Below the pieces are notes generated by a model. The model did no database searches, had not been told where the DNA came from, and was given only the letters and a program-made list of their open reading frames with translations. 64,000 nucleotides of DNA from Aquipluma nitroreducens. Lineage in GTDB: Bacteria > Bacteroidota > Bacteroidia > Bacteroidales > Prolixibacteraceae. The stretch covers positions 3,797,001 through 3,861,000 of the forward strand of contig NZ_AP018694.1 in assembly GCF_009689585.1 (NCBI RefSeq). The letters are read 5' to 3'. Below, one piece after another: positions 52,155 to 60,919 of the stretch (its first letter is position 1; the number at the start of each line of letters is the position of its first letter). The position numbers and the translations under genes are program-made.

Positions 52155-52916
52155 TTATTTTCGGTTAAAATCTCTTGCAGAAGCCTGATCAACAGGCATG
52201 ATCAACAAATCGTCGATGTTAACGTGTGCAGGCCGCGACAATACGAATAAAATTGTTTCAGCAATGTCTTTTCCTGAAAGTGGTGTAAATCCATTGTAAA
52301 CCTGATCGGCTCTTTCCTGATCTCCTCTGAAACGAACCAGTGAAAACTCAGTGTCGACAGCTCCCGGAGCAATAGTTGTCACTTTAATTCCGAAGGGCAT
52401 CAGCTCAATCCGCATCGATTTCGAAATGGCAGCAACGGCATGTTTTGTTCCGCAGTAAACCGATCCATTGGGATACGACTCTTTACCTGCAATGGACGTA
52501 ATATTGATAATATGACCAGTCCTTCTTTCGATCATCCACGGAGAAACAATTCTTGTGGTGTACAGAAGTCCTTTGACGTTGGTATCGATCATTGCTTCCC
52601 AATCATCTACATCGGCCGAATTAACAGGAGCAAGTCCTGCTGCCAGCCCGGCATTGTTGATTAATAAATCGATTGCTTTCCATTCTTCCGGAATACTGTT
52701 TAACGCAGCTTCAGTTTCAGCTTTTACCCTGATGTCAAAATTTAATGGATGGATTTTGCATCCGAACTCTGACTCCAGTTTATTTTTTAGTACAGTTAAC
52801 CGCTCTTTTCTTCGTCCAGTGAGTATTAAATTGTAATTATTTTGCGCAAGTAATAAAGCAGTTTCATAGCCGATACCTGCTGTGGCACCGGTGATTAAAG
52901 CTATTTTCTGATTCAT
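52155..52916 (-). CDS. short-chain dehydrogenase/reductase (YdfG-like)
   Basis: The 253-residue product has the SDR cofactor motif TGATAGIG (residues 9-16), NNAG in LLINNAGLAAGL, the catalytic Ser in HIINITSIAGKESYPN, and YCGTKHA with Tyr and Lys. The overall form is that of classical SDRs such as YdfG (3-hydroxy acid dehydrogenase, serine type). It would use NADP, suggested by the GRRKERL basic residues after the second strand. Substrate is inference only. Confidence 0.9.
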   Translation of the reverse strand: MNQKIALITGATAGIGYETALLLAQNNYNLILTGRRKERLTVLKNKLESEFGCKIHPLNFDIRVKAETEAALNSIPEEWKAIDLLINNAGLAAGLAPVNSADVDDWEAMIDTNVKGLLYTTRIVSPWMIERRTGHIINITSIAGKESYPNGSVYCGTKHAVAAISKSMRIELMPFGIKVTTIAPGAVDTEFSLVRFRGDQERADQVYNGFTPLSGKDIAETILFVLSRPAHVNIDDLLIMPVDQASARDFNRK

Positions 52917-53025
52917 TGATGAATAGGGTTTTAATGAGGCCTAAAATTAAAAATTCTGCAAAACTTATGGAATAACAAACTACTTAATTATTTTTGTTTC
53001 TGCATTTAAAGCTAAAAGAAACATC

Positions 53026-54063
53026 ATGATCGAACAAAATAACGAAACTCAGGAATTTGCAATCGACCAATTGCCGGAGGAACAAGACATTCAGGATATT
53101 GTATTTAACCTGATGGTTGATCCAAATCTTGCGCCGATTAACTATTTCAATGATTTTACCGAAGAAGCAATTGATGTTTCCTCCATGTCAAACGATGAAA
53201 ATGACGAAACAGGTATATTTTGTTCTGAAAATGGACAAATGATGGCAATTTCAACTCATGCGTTGCACCATCATCTCGATGCCGATCCACAACAGGCAAC
53301 TGAAATTCTTATTGCACGGGCAGTGCGGAAAATGATCTGTTTTGGAGCGATTCCTGAAGCCATAAGTTCATTTTTGTATCACATCAACATTGGCGATCCA
53401 AACGGGCAGTTTATTGCTGCGGGAGCAAAAAAAGGTCTTGAAAATGCGTGTAAGAAATTTGGCATTAAGCTCACCGACCGAAAAATTAGGTTTGATTATT
53501 TCTCGGCTCACGGTCCGGTATATCCTACGATTATCATTTCAATCATGGCTTCAATTCCTGATAAGGATAAGCTGGTAACTCATAGTTTCAAGAATAAGGG
53601 CAATAATTTATTCATGATTGGTAAGTCATACGATGATGTAAATTCGTCTGAATACCTGGAGTTTTACCATGAAATTTCAGATTCATCGCTTCCGGCTTTT
53701 GATCTGGATACTGAAGTGAAACTTCATGATATTATGAAAATGCTTATTGAGGCAGGTTATATAACTTCGGCAAACCCTGTAAGTAAAGGTGGTTTGTTTT
53801 TCACTCTTTTAAGGGCTGGAATGCCTTCTGAACTAGGATTTGATATAACAACAGATGCCGAAGTCCGCAGAGATGCTTTTCTTTTTGGCGAAGCGATGGG
53901 CCGCATTGTTGTCGGAGTTGATCCAAAGAAAGTTGATGAGTTCGTCGATTTTATGTGTAGCCTGAAAGTCCCATTCTTTGCATTGGGTCATGTTACCAAA
54001 GGTGAAATCAGAATTGACGATGAGTCGTTTGGGTATATCGATAAAATGATTCCGGCAAATTAA
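53026..54063 (+). CDS. AIR synthase (PurM/PurL)-related protein
   Basis: The 345-residue protein resembles one half of FGAM synthase. Features are the ARAVRKMICFGAIPEAISSFLYHINIGDP segment, the KLVTHSFKNKGNNLFMIGKSYDDVNSSEYL strand pair (cf. PurL domains) and ANPVSKGGLFFTLLRAGM, followed by DAFLFGEAMGRIVVGVDP. An acidic 60-residue N-terminal region is not typical. It is too short to be PurL and has no glutaminase domain. It may be a PurL-like subunit or a paralogue with a new role. It precedes ubiE by 126 bases, with a dispersed repeat in the gap. Confidence 0.75.
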   Translation: MIEQNNETQEFAIDQLPEEQDIQDIVFNLMVDPNLAPINYFNDFTEEAIDVSSMSNDENDETGIFCSENGQMMAISTHALHHHLDADPQQATEILIARAVRKMICFGAIPEAISSFLYHINIGDPNGQFIAAGAKKGLENACKKFGIKLTDRKIRFDYFSAHGPVYPTIIISIMASIPDKDKLVTHSFKNKGNNLFMIGKSYDDVNSSEYLEFYHEISDSSLPAFDLDTEVKLHDIMKMLIEAGYITSANPVSKGGLFFTLLRAGMPSELGFDITTDAEVRRDAFLFGEAMGRIVVGVDPKKVDEFVDFMCSLKVPFFALGHVTKGEIRIDDESFGYIDKMIPAN

Positions 54064-54094
54064 AAGAGGGTTATAACTTTAAGATAATGGCTGA

Positions 54095-54170
54095 ATCGAG
54101 TTTCGTGTTGCGAGTTACGTTTTTACCAGAAATATGAACCGCAACCCGTAACCTGAATCACGCAACATTT
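54095..54170. repeat. dispersed intergenic repeat (GTAACCCG type), copy 2
   Basis: Contains GTGTTGCGAGTTACG and, further on, GCAACCCGTAACCTG and CACGCAACATTTTTACG. The words match copies at 10597 and 57460. It sits between the PurM-like gene and ubiE. Confidence 0.65.
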
Positions 54171-54189
54171 TTACGAATACTTTCCACAC

Positions 54190-54912
54190 ATGCAAGTAAC
54201 TCCTTATAAGGATTCCGATTACCAAAAGAAACAGCAGGTAGAGCAAATGTTTGATAATATTGCTCCGAAGTACGATTTCTTAAATCATTTTCTATCGCTT
54301 GGCATTGATAAGCTTTGGCGAAAAAAAGCGATCCGTATTCTTTCTGCTTACAAATCAGATGTTTTGCTTGATGTTGCTACTGGCACCGGCGATTTTGCCG
54401 TTGCTGCATCAAAACTAAAGCCTTCAAAAATAATTGGATTCGATCTTTCGGAACAGATGCTGAATGTTGGTCGGACAAAGGTGAAACGTTTGGGCCTCGA
54501 TAAGGTCATTGAATTCCAAAAAGGCGATTCAGAAGCAATGCCTTTTCATGATGAGCAATTTGATGCAATAACAGTCGCGTTTGGCGTTCGGAACTTTGAG
54601 AATCTTGAAAATGGATTGAAGGAATTTGTCCGGGTTTTAAAGGCCGAAGGAGTGGTGATTATCCTCGAATTCTCGAAGCCAAAGTATTTCCCGATGAAAC
54701 AATTGTATTCTTTTTATTTCTTCGGGATATTGCCATTAATCGGAAGGATGGTTTCAAAAGATAGTTCGGCATACTCTTATTTGCCTGAATCGGTAATGGC
54801 TTTCCCCGATGATCAGAAGTTTTTGTCGATATTGCAAAAGGTTGGTTTTTCACGAACAAGCCAGAAAAGGCTTAGTTTTGGGATTGCTACCATATACATA
54901 GCCCAAAAGTAA
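54190..54912 (+). CDS. ubiE: demethylmenaquinone methyltransferase/ubiquinone methylase
   Basis: The 240-residue product is a SAM-dependent class I methyltransferase with the MenG/UbiE signatures: FDNIAPKYDFLNHFLSLGID, VLLDVATGTGDFA (SAM loop), ITVAFGVRNFENLENGLKE and the C-terminal LPESVMAFPDDQKFL. As the organism is a Bacteroidota, menaquinone is the likely product. The start is at 54190, 20 bases after the dispersed repeat. porT follows 40 bases downstream, a common arrangement in the phylum. Confidence 0.93.
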   Translation: MQVTPYKDSDYQKKQQVEQMFDNIAPKYDFLNHFLSLGIDKLWRKKAIRILSAYKSDVLLDVATGTGDFAVAASKLKPSKIIGFDLSEQMLNVGRTKVKRLGLDKVIEFQKGDSEAMPFHDEQFDAITVAFGVRNFENLENGLKEFVRVLKAEGVVIILEFSKPKYFPMKQLYSFYFFGILPLIGRMVSKDSSAYSYLPESVMAFPDDQKFLSILQKVGFSRTSQKRLSFGIATIYIAQK

Positions 54913-54952
54913 AACACCGAACAATAATTTAGTAATTTTGTGGTTTCTTTGA

Positions 54953-55737
54953 ATGATAGATAACCGTTTCCTTGTGAAGAAATTTTTCTATATCCTGATT
55001 TTTTATTGGCTGGATTAACATCAACAGCACAGAGGCTCTTATTAAAGAACCTGACAACCTTTGATGATAAACGGATACATTTCGGTTTTACCTTGGGTGT
55101 CAATACAATTGATTTTGGTTTTACGCATTATAACTTCGTTTCTGATAATCCAAAGTTTTTGTTGTCTACTAATGACATTGATACTCAGTATAAAACTAAC
55201 AATACTAAAGTACGGGCCGATATATCAACTTTAACACCCGGCTTTACAGTTGGAATTGTTACCAATCTTCGGTTAACTGAGAGTTTTGATCTTCGGTTTT
55301 TGCCCGGCATGTCGTTTGGTGAACGGAAATTAGTCTATAATATTCCAATTATAGATATTTCTGGTGAGACAACGAATCCATCTTCTTATTCCATTAAATC
55401 AACTTTTCTTGACTTTCCGTTGTTGTTGAAGTACAAATCAAGAAAGATGAATAATCAAAGGCCATATTTAGTTGCAGGTGGAGCTTATCGGATCGATATT
55501 TCAAAAAGTGGAACCGAAGACCTGGTAAGGTTGAAACCTCTAAGTTCGTATCTTGAGGCCGGTGTAGGATGGGATACCTATTTGCAGTTTTTCAGGCTTT
55601 CAACCGAGTTAAAGTTTAGCTTTGGATTGAATAATGTCCTGGATACCGGTCCAAAGGAAACACAGGCTCAGGTATATACCAATGCCTTTTCAAAGTTATC
55701 ATCCAATATCTTCACGCTTAGTTTTCATTTCGAATAG
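54953..55737 (+). pseudogene. porT: porT, T9SS outer-membrane barrel component, frameshifted in the signal peptide
   Basis: The barrel (LKNLTTFDDKRIHFGFTLGV through SFGERKLVYNIPI to FTLSFHFE) matches PorT, an outer-membrane protein needed by the type IX secretion system. Its frame has no ATG upstream, only a stop at 54961. In the neighbouring frame an ATG at 54953 begins a perfect signal peptide (MIDNRFLVKKFFYILIF). The two join if the six-T run at 54999-55004 had seven T (giving IFLLAGLTSTAQ). One added base makes 262 codons exactly. As a T9SS cargo gene is also present, PorT is expected to be functional, so a one-base sequencing error in the T run is quite possible. Confidence 0.78.
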
Positions 55738-55799
55738 CTTTGAAATGAGCATGACTCGCAATTTTGATCTTGATGATAATACAATATCACGCGAATTCC

Positions 55800-55820
55800 C
55801 TGTCTGCCGATAGGCAGGCA
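55800..55820. repeat. CTGCC-GATA-GGCAG hairpin repeat
   Basis: TGTCTGCCGATAGGCAGGCA is a typical Bacteroidota intergenic palindrome. It lies between porT and the FAD dehydrogenase gene and may act as a weak terminator. Confidence 0.6.
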
Positions 55821-55850
55821 TGTGACAATTAAAAAACAGATTATTATCAC

Positions 55851-57416
55851 ATGAAACAGGAAATCAATATCTCAGTTTCGCCAAAACAGGCTTCTTCCGA
55901 AGAGTTTTACAAACCCATTTTAGCCGAAAAACTTCATGTTGACGAAAATCGGATTCAACTGATCAATGTCAAACGGCGGTCGATTGATGCACGTCAACGC
56001 GTGATTCGCATCAATTTGAGCGCCGATGTGTATCTGGATGAACTTCCGGTAGAAGAAAAAATCGAATTTAAATACGACCTTGTTGATCAGAAACCATCGG
56101 TGATCATTGTTGGCGCTGGTCCTGCCGGACTTTTTGCCGCTTTGCGCCTGATTGAACTAGGGTTTAAGCCACTTATTTTCGAACGTGGAAAGAATGTCAG
56201 CGACCGTAAACGCGACATCGCCAAAATTCACCGCGAACATTTGGTCGATCCCGATTCGAATTATGGTTTTGGAGAGGGTGGGGCAGGAACATTTTCGGAT
56301 GGTAAACTATATAGCAGGTCCAAGAAACGTGGCAATATCAGGCGTGTTCTTGAAATATTTTACGCCAATGGCGCCCTTCCCGAGATTCTGATTGATGCAC
56401 ATCCTCACATCGGTACCAATATGTTGCCCGGAATAATCACCAGTATCAGGAACAAGATTATGGAGGCCGGAGGTGAAATTTATTTCAACAGCCGTGTGGC
56501 CGATCTAATTATTGAAAATGACAGATGTACGGGCATTATGCTTGCCGATTCGACAATAGTTGAAGCTGAAGCTGTTATTCTCGCTACCGGACATTCGGCT
56601 CGCGAAATCTACGAAATGCTTTACGAAAAGGGCATTTCCATTGAGGCAAAATCCTTCGCTGTTGGAGTCCGGGCCGAACATCCGCAAACATTGATTGACA
56701 CCATTCAATACAATCAGCCTGTTCGCGGACCTTATTTGCCACCGGCAACCTATTCGTTTGTTGAACAGGTTGATGGGCGAGGAGTCTATTCGTTTTGCAT
56801 GTGTCCAGGTGGAATAATGGTGCCAGCAGCAACAGCGCCTGGCGAAATGGTTATTAATGGCATGTCGCCAACGCAACGGAATACACGGTTTGCCAATTCC
56901 GGAATGGTTGTGGAAATCAGGCCTGAAGATTTGAACGAATTCAGGCATTTAGGCGTATTTGCTGGTCTGGAGTTTCAGCGTAATATTGAACGTTTGTGCT
57001 TTTCGCTGAATGGAAAAACACAGTTTGCGCCCGCTCAACGAATGGCTGATTTTGTTGCCGACCGCTTTTCTCAGGATTTGCCTGAAACTTCGTACCATCC
57101 AGGATTGGTATCGGTACCATTACACGATAAATTACCGAAACGGATACGGACACGGCTTCAGGAAGCATTTAAACTGATTGATAAAAAAGCTCATGGTTAT
57201 TTAACCAACGAAGCGATTATTGTCGGAGTTGAGTCGCGTACATCCTCGCCAATCCGGATTCCACGGAAAGAAGACACTTTTGAACATGTTAAAATCGCTG
57301 GGCTTTATCCTTGTGGCGAAGGTGCCGGATATGCCGGTGGTATTGTTTCATCAGCGATGGATGGCGAACGCTGCGCCGAAGCTTTTGCCGAAAACTATAA
57401 ATTGGCTTCGAAATAA
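55851..57416 (+). CDS. NAD(P)/FAD-dependent dehydrogenase (uncharacterised family)
   Basis: The 521-residue product has a short N-terminal domain and then a Rossmann FAD site VIIVGAGPAGLFAALRLIEL at about residues 84-103. GFGEGGAGTFSDGKLYSRSKKR, VILATGHSAREIYEML and the CMCPGGIMVPAATAPGEMV motif follow. The whole matches the large FAD-dependent dehydrogenase family without a known substrate that is present in many Bacteroidota and clostridia. The C-terminal GVESRTSSPIRI and CGEGAGYAGGIVSSAMDG complete the FAD-binding fold. No partner gene is near. Confidence 0.88.
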   Translation: MKQEINISVSPKQASSEEFYKPILAEKLHVDENRIQLINVKRRSIDARQRVIRINLSADVYLDELPVEEKIEFKYDLVDQKPSVIIVGAGPAGLFAALRLIELGFKPLIFERGKNVSDRKRDIAKIHREHLVDPDSNYGFGEGGAGTFSDGKLYSRSKKRGNIRRVLEIFYANGALPEILIDAHPHIGTNMLPGIITSIRNKIMEAGGEIYFNSRVADLIIENDRCTGIMLADSTIVEAEAVILATGHSAREIYEMLYEKGISIEAKSFAVGVRAEHPQTLIDTIQYNQPVRGPYLPPATYSFVEQVDGRGVYSFCMCPGGIMVPAATAPGEMVINGMSPTQRNTRFANSGMVVEIRPEDLNEFRHLGVFAGLEFQRNIERLCFSLNGKTQFAPAQRMADFVADRFSQDLPETSYHPGLVSVPLHDKLPKRIRTRLQEAFKLIDKKAHGYLTNEAIIVGVESRTSSPIRIPRKEDTFEHVKIAGLYPCGEGAGYAGGIVSSAMDGERCAEAFAENYKLASK

Positions 57417-57459
57417 ACAATTACAAATCAGTTCTTTTTCTTCCACTTGAAATCGCTGT

Positions 57460-57525
57460 TGTGTTGCGCGTTTCGCGTTGTGAGTTGCGTGTTCTCGGAA
57501 CTTAAAACCCGCAACCCGTAACAGT
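57460..57525. repeat. dispersed intergenic repeat (GTAACCCG type), copy 3
   Basis: Contains GTGTTGCGCGTTTCGCGTTG and GCAACCCGTAACAG (57511). It lies between the convergent FAD dehydrogenase and TrmH-family genes. Confidence 0.65.
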
Positions 57526-57560
57526 TTTTCTGCAAGCTGCGACTGAATACTGAATACTTT

Positions 57561-58322
57561 CTATCTTCTCCTGAATTCAGAACAACAAATTGATGCTGCA
57601 ATGGCAACATTCAGCGATTCTGCTTTATTTGGATTCGTCGAGAATGTCGGTATTGCAATTCTTCGATTAACTAATCTGGAAATAGAATCAGATATCCCAT
57701 TGCCTTCATTTCCTAAAATAACGATTCCATTTCGGGTAAGCGATTCGGTGTAAATGTTATTTCCATCCATAAATGTTCCGTAAACCGGGATTTGGCTTTT
57801 TGAAGCTTTCGACAGAAAGCTTTCGAGGTTAATATATCCTGTTTTTATCCTGAAAATGGCTCCCATACTAGCCTGAACAACTTTTGGATTAAATACATCA
57901 ACCGTATTTTCAGAACAAATCACTGTGGTAATACCAAACCAATCGGCAATCCGGAGAATGGTGCCTAAATTTCCCGGATCCTGAATAAAATCAAGCGCCA
58001 GACAAAGTTCTGCGTTTAAATTCAGTTCCGGAGTCTCGATTTCTGGTTGAATTATAATCGCTAATGCCTCCTGTGGGTTTTGAAGTAAGCTGGCTTTTTG
58101 AAGCGAATCTTTGTCGGTTTCAATAATCTCTTTTGCTTTTAATCGTATTTCAGGATGTTGATCAGCAAACTGAGACGTGCACACCAAAGTCTCAATTTGG
58201 TATTCCGAACGAAGCGCTTCCTCGACCATTTTGTTTCCTTCAACTAAAAAAAGTCCGGATTCATCCCTGTCTTTCTTGCGATTTAACGACTGGATTAGTT
58301 TAATTTTGTTCTTGCTCAACAT
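57561..58322 (-). CDS. TrmH/SpoU-family RNA 2'-O-methyltransferase
   Basis: The 253-residue product has an N-terminal substrate-binding part (GLFLVEGNKMVEEALRSE) and a SPOUT knot domain with LALDFIQDPGNLGTILRIAD, GAIFRIKTGY and VILGNEGNGISDSI. The order and motifs are those of TrmH-family enzymes acting on 23S rRNA or tRNA. The target nucleotide is not predictable. It is divergent from the TamL-like gene, a neighbourhood that is often conserved in Bacteroidota. Confidence 0.9.
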   Translation of the reverse strand: MLSKNKIKLIQSLNRKKDRDESGLFLVEGNKMVEEALRSEYQIETLVCTSQFADQHPEIRLKAKEIIETDKDSLQKASLLQNPQEALAIIIQPEIETPELNLNAELCLALDFIQDPGNLGTILRIADWFGITTVICSENTVDVFNPKVVQASMGAIFRIKTGYINLESFLSKASKSQIPVYGTFMDGNNIYTESLTRNGIVILGNEGNGISDSISRLVNRRIAIPTFSTNPNKAESLNVAIAASICCSEFRRR

Positions 58323-58371
58323 ATTTTTCGGTTCTTCGTTCTAAAATGTAAAAATAAAAGGTCTGGAAGAC

Positions 58372-58400
58372 TTGTGAACCGAAAGCTCTGTTTATTTTTG
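58372..58400 (+). promoter_or_regulatory. putative promoter of the TamL-like gene
   Basis: TTG (58372-58374) and TATTTTTG (58393-58400) are 18 bases apart, close to the Bacteroidota pattern. The ATG follows at 58416. Confidence 0.5.
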
Positions 58401-58415
58401 TAAAAACATCGAATC

Positions 58416-60761
58416 ATGCCGTTTTTTCTTCAGACCAAATTTTATCAACTTCAGAAACTCAGTTTCATGGCTTGCATCATTCTGCTTGCTTCATGCAACT
58501 CGACCCGGTTTGTGCCTGAAGGTAAATATTTGCTCAACCGGATTTCGGTCAGGTCTGATAATAAAAATCTGAAGCTTGAAGAGTTGAAAATTCACGTCAG
58601 GCAAAAAGAAAATCTCCGTATTCTGGGAGTATTGAAATTCCATTTGGCTGTTTATAATTTGTCGTCTGGCACAAAGGAGAACGACTGGCTTAAGAGTGTT
58701 GGAGAAGCGCCTGTGTTGTATGATGAGTTTCAGACACAGAAGAGCAAAGATCAGTTACAAATTTTTCTGAAGAACAAAGGTTATTACAACGCGGTGGTGA
58801 AGGATTCTTTGGTGATCAATCAGGCAAAGAAAAAGCTTAATCTGATCTTCGATATCAAATCGGGGAAACCATACAGGATTCGCAATTACACCTATTTCAT
58901 CAAAGATAAGTCGTTGCAGGGTGTTTTGCTGAAGGATTCAGTCAGCCAATTGCTCAAACCAAACGATGTTTTTGATCTGGATGTTCTGAATGCCGAACGG
59001 CAGCGCATAGCAACCTATTTGAAAAACAGAGGCTATTACAAGTTTTCTGAAGAGTTTGTAAGTTTTCAGGCCGACACTAATTTCTACAGCCATCAGGTTG
59101 ATTTAACCGTTAATGTTGATGATGCTCTTTTGTATAACGACGAAGCCGAAGTTGTTGCGCACCAAAAATATAAAATCAGGAATTACCTGATCTATCCCGG
59201 GTTTAAGACCGCTGATTTGAATGGTGAGCAACAAGAACAAAAGTTAGATACTTTAACTGAAAGGGATTACCGTTTTGTTTACTCCGGAAAACTAAAATAC
59301 CGTCCAATTTTGTTCTATAATGTGAACCGTATGAAAGACAGCGCCTGGTACTGTTTGCAGAATGCCGAAAAAACCTATCGGGCCCTGAACCGCTTAAAGC
59401 AATTCAAGCTGATCAATATTAGTTTTAATGAGACGGATCCATTGCCAGGCGATTCTATACCTCTTCTCGATTGTAAAATGCAGCTTTCACCGCTTCCAAG
59501 CCAAAACTTCTCGGTTGATGTTGAAGGCACAAATTCATCGGGTAACCTCGGAGTGGCGGGGAATCTAAATTATCAGCAACGAAATGTTTTTGGTGGGGCT
59601 GAGGTACTCGATATTCAATTGAGAGGGGCCAGAGAACGGCAACAAGCCTTAAAAGATAATAACAGGTTCAATTTTAACACTCAGGAATTGGGTTTTGAAA
59701 CGAGTTTAACCATTCCTAAATTTATCAGCTTTATCAATGGGAATCGAAGGTTTTCATTTCAAATTCCTGAAACAAGGTTCTCAGCCGGGTACAATTATCA
59801 AAAACGTCCCGATTATACCCGAACGATTACAAACCTGAAGTTTGGATACATTTGGAAGACTTCCGAATTTGTGTTTCATACCTTGAATGTGCTTGATTTG
59901 AATTACGTCAACCTTTCTAAGTTCAATGAGGCTTTCATTAATTCGATCAGGGATTTGTACATCAAAAGCAGTTTTACCGACCACCTGATTTCTGCGTCGA
60001 ATTACAGTTGGATGTACAACACTCAAAATGTGAATAAAAGAGAGGATTATAAGTATTTCAAGATAAATATCGAGTCTGCCGGAAGCATTCTGTCGCTCTA
60101 CTCCCGGTTGGTAAACAAAACCAAAATCGTTGAGACTGATTCAATAACCGGAATCAGAAGCTCCTATTACGAAGTCCTGAATACCCGTTTTGCGCAATAT
60201 CTGAAAGGTGATTTTGAATACCGATACGGACACATGATCAATAAATTGAGTTCAGTAGTTGGTCGTGCTTTTTTCGGAATCGGCGTCCCGTTTGGCAATT
60301 TTAATGTTTTGCCATTTGAAAAAAAATACTTTACCGGTGGTGCAAATGGTATCCGAGCCTGGCAGGTTCGTTCGCTTGGGCCGGGTTCATACAAAGCTCC
60401 TACTGATATCTATCCAAATCAGTCGTCAGATGTTAAGCTTGAGGCAAATCTGGAATATCGCTTTAAGATGTTTTGGCGGATGGAAGGTGCTTTTTTTATG
60501 GATGCCGGCAACATTTGGGCGATTAACTACAAGGATAATCGGGAAGGATCTGTATTCAAAGTGGATACGTTTTATAAACAAATTGCAGTTGGCTCTGGTT
60601 TTGGTGTGCGGTTCGATTTTACTTACTTCCTTTTCCGTCTCGATTTAGGTGTAAAAATGCGCGACCCATCGCTGGCCGAAGGCAAACGGTTTATTCCGGG
60701 AAATTATCAACTTTCAAGCGACCAGTTTAACCTTTCATTTGCCATTGGTTATCCGTTCTAG
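58416..60761 (+). CDS. TamL-like BamA/TamA-family outer-membrane lipoprotein
   Basis: The 781-residue product is a lipoprotein (lipobox LASC near residue 24, then NSTRFVPEGKYLLNRISV). POTRA-like domains cover residues about 30-380, with repeats of KNKGYYNAVVKDSLVI and KNRGYYKFSEEFV. A 16-strand barrel of the Omp85 superfamily follows, with FVDVEGTNSSGNLGVAGNLN-type first strands and GGANGIRAWQVRSLGPGSY as the conserved loop-6 region. The last strand ends FAIGYPF. In Bacteroidota TamL pairs with TamB to insert or modify outer-membrane proteins. No tamB is seen in this window. Which ATG is used is not certain, as one at 58467 also fits the signal. Confidence 0.85.
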   Translation: MPFFLQTKFYQLQKLSFMACIILLASCNSTRFVPEGKYLLNRISVRSDNKNLKLEELKIHVRQKENLRILGVLKFHLAVYNLSSGTKENDWLKSVGEAPVLYDEFQTQKSKDQLQIFLKNKGYYNAVVKDSLVINQAKKKLNLIFDIKSGKPYRIRNYTYFIKDKSLQGVLLKDSVSQLLKPNDVFDLDVLNAERQRIATYLKNRGYYKFSEEFVSFQADTNFYSHQVDLTVNVDDALLYNDEAEVVAHQKYKIRNYLIYPGFKTADLNGEQQEQKLDTLTERDYRFVYSGKLKYRPILFYNVNRMKDSAWYCLQNAEKTYRALNRLKQFKLINISFNETDPLPGDSIPLLDCKMQLSPLPSQNFSVDVEGTNSSGNLGVAGNLNYQQRNVFGGAEVLDIQLRGARERQQALKDNNRFNFNTQELGFETSLTIPKFISFINGNRRFSFQIPETRFSAGYNYQKRPDYTRTITNLKFGYIWKTSEFVFHTLNVLDLNYVNLSKFNEAFINSIRDLYIKSSFTDHLISASNYSWMYNTQNVNKREDYKYFKINIESAGSILSLYSRLVNKTKIVETDSITGIRSSYYEVLNTRFAQYLKGDFEYRYGHMINKLSSVVGRAFFGIGVPFGNFNVLPFEKKYFTGGANGIRAWQVRSLGPGSYKAPTDIYPNQSSDVKLEANLEYRFKMFWRMEGAFFMDAGNIWAINYKDNREGSVFKVDTFYKQIAVGSGFGVRFDFTYFLFRLDLGVKMRDPSLAEGKRFIPGNYQLSSDQFNLSFAIGYPF

Positions 60762-60778
60762 TTTCGTGTCAACGTCCT

Positions 60779-60866
60779 ATTGATGGAACGTCATGCTGAA
60801 CTTGTTTCAGCATCCCATGATATATGAGACCCTGAAACACGTTCAGGGTGACCTGTCGGGATGAAA
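60779..60866. repeat. dispersed repeat with CATGCTGAACTTGTTTCAGCAT
   Basis: GTCATGCTGAACTTGTTTCA and GACCCTGAAACACGTTCAGG form two hairpin halves. This composition is a frequent intergenic repeat in Bacteroidota and other phyla. In the opposite strand it reads as a short false ORF. Confidence 0.75.
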
Positions 60867-60871
60867 AAATA

Positions 60872-60899
60872 AAAAAGGCAGCCTCACGACTGCCTTTTT
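60872..60899. terminator. bidirectional terminator between tamL-like and fba genes
   Basis: AAAAAGGCAG and CTGCCTTTTT enclose an eight-base loop. T runs on either strand fit ending of both converging transcripts. Confidence 0.82.
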
Positions 60900-60919
60900 G
60901 TATGATTAAACCGATTGAA

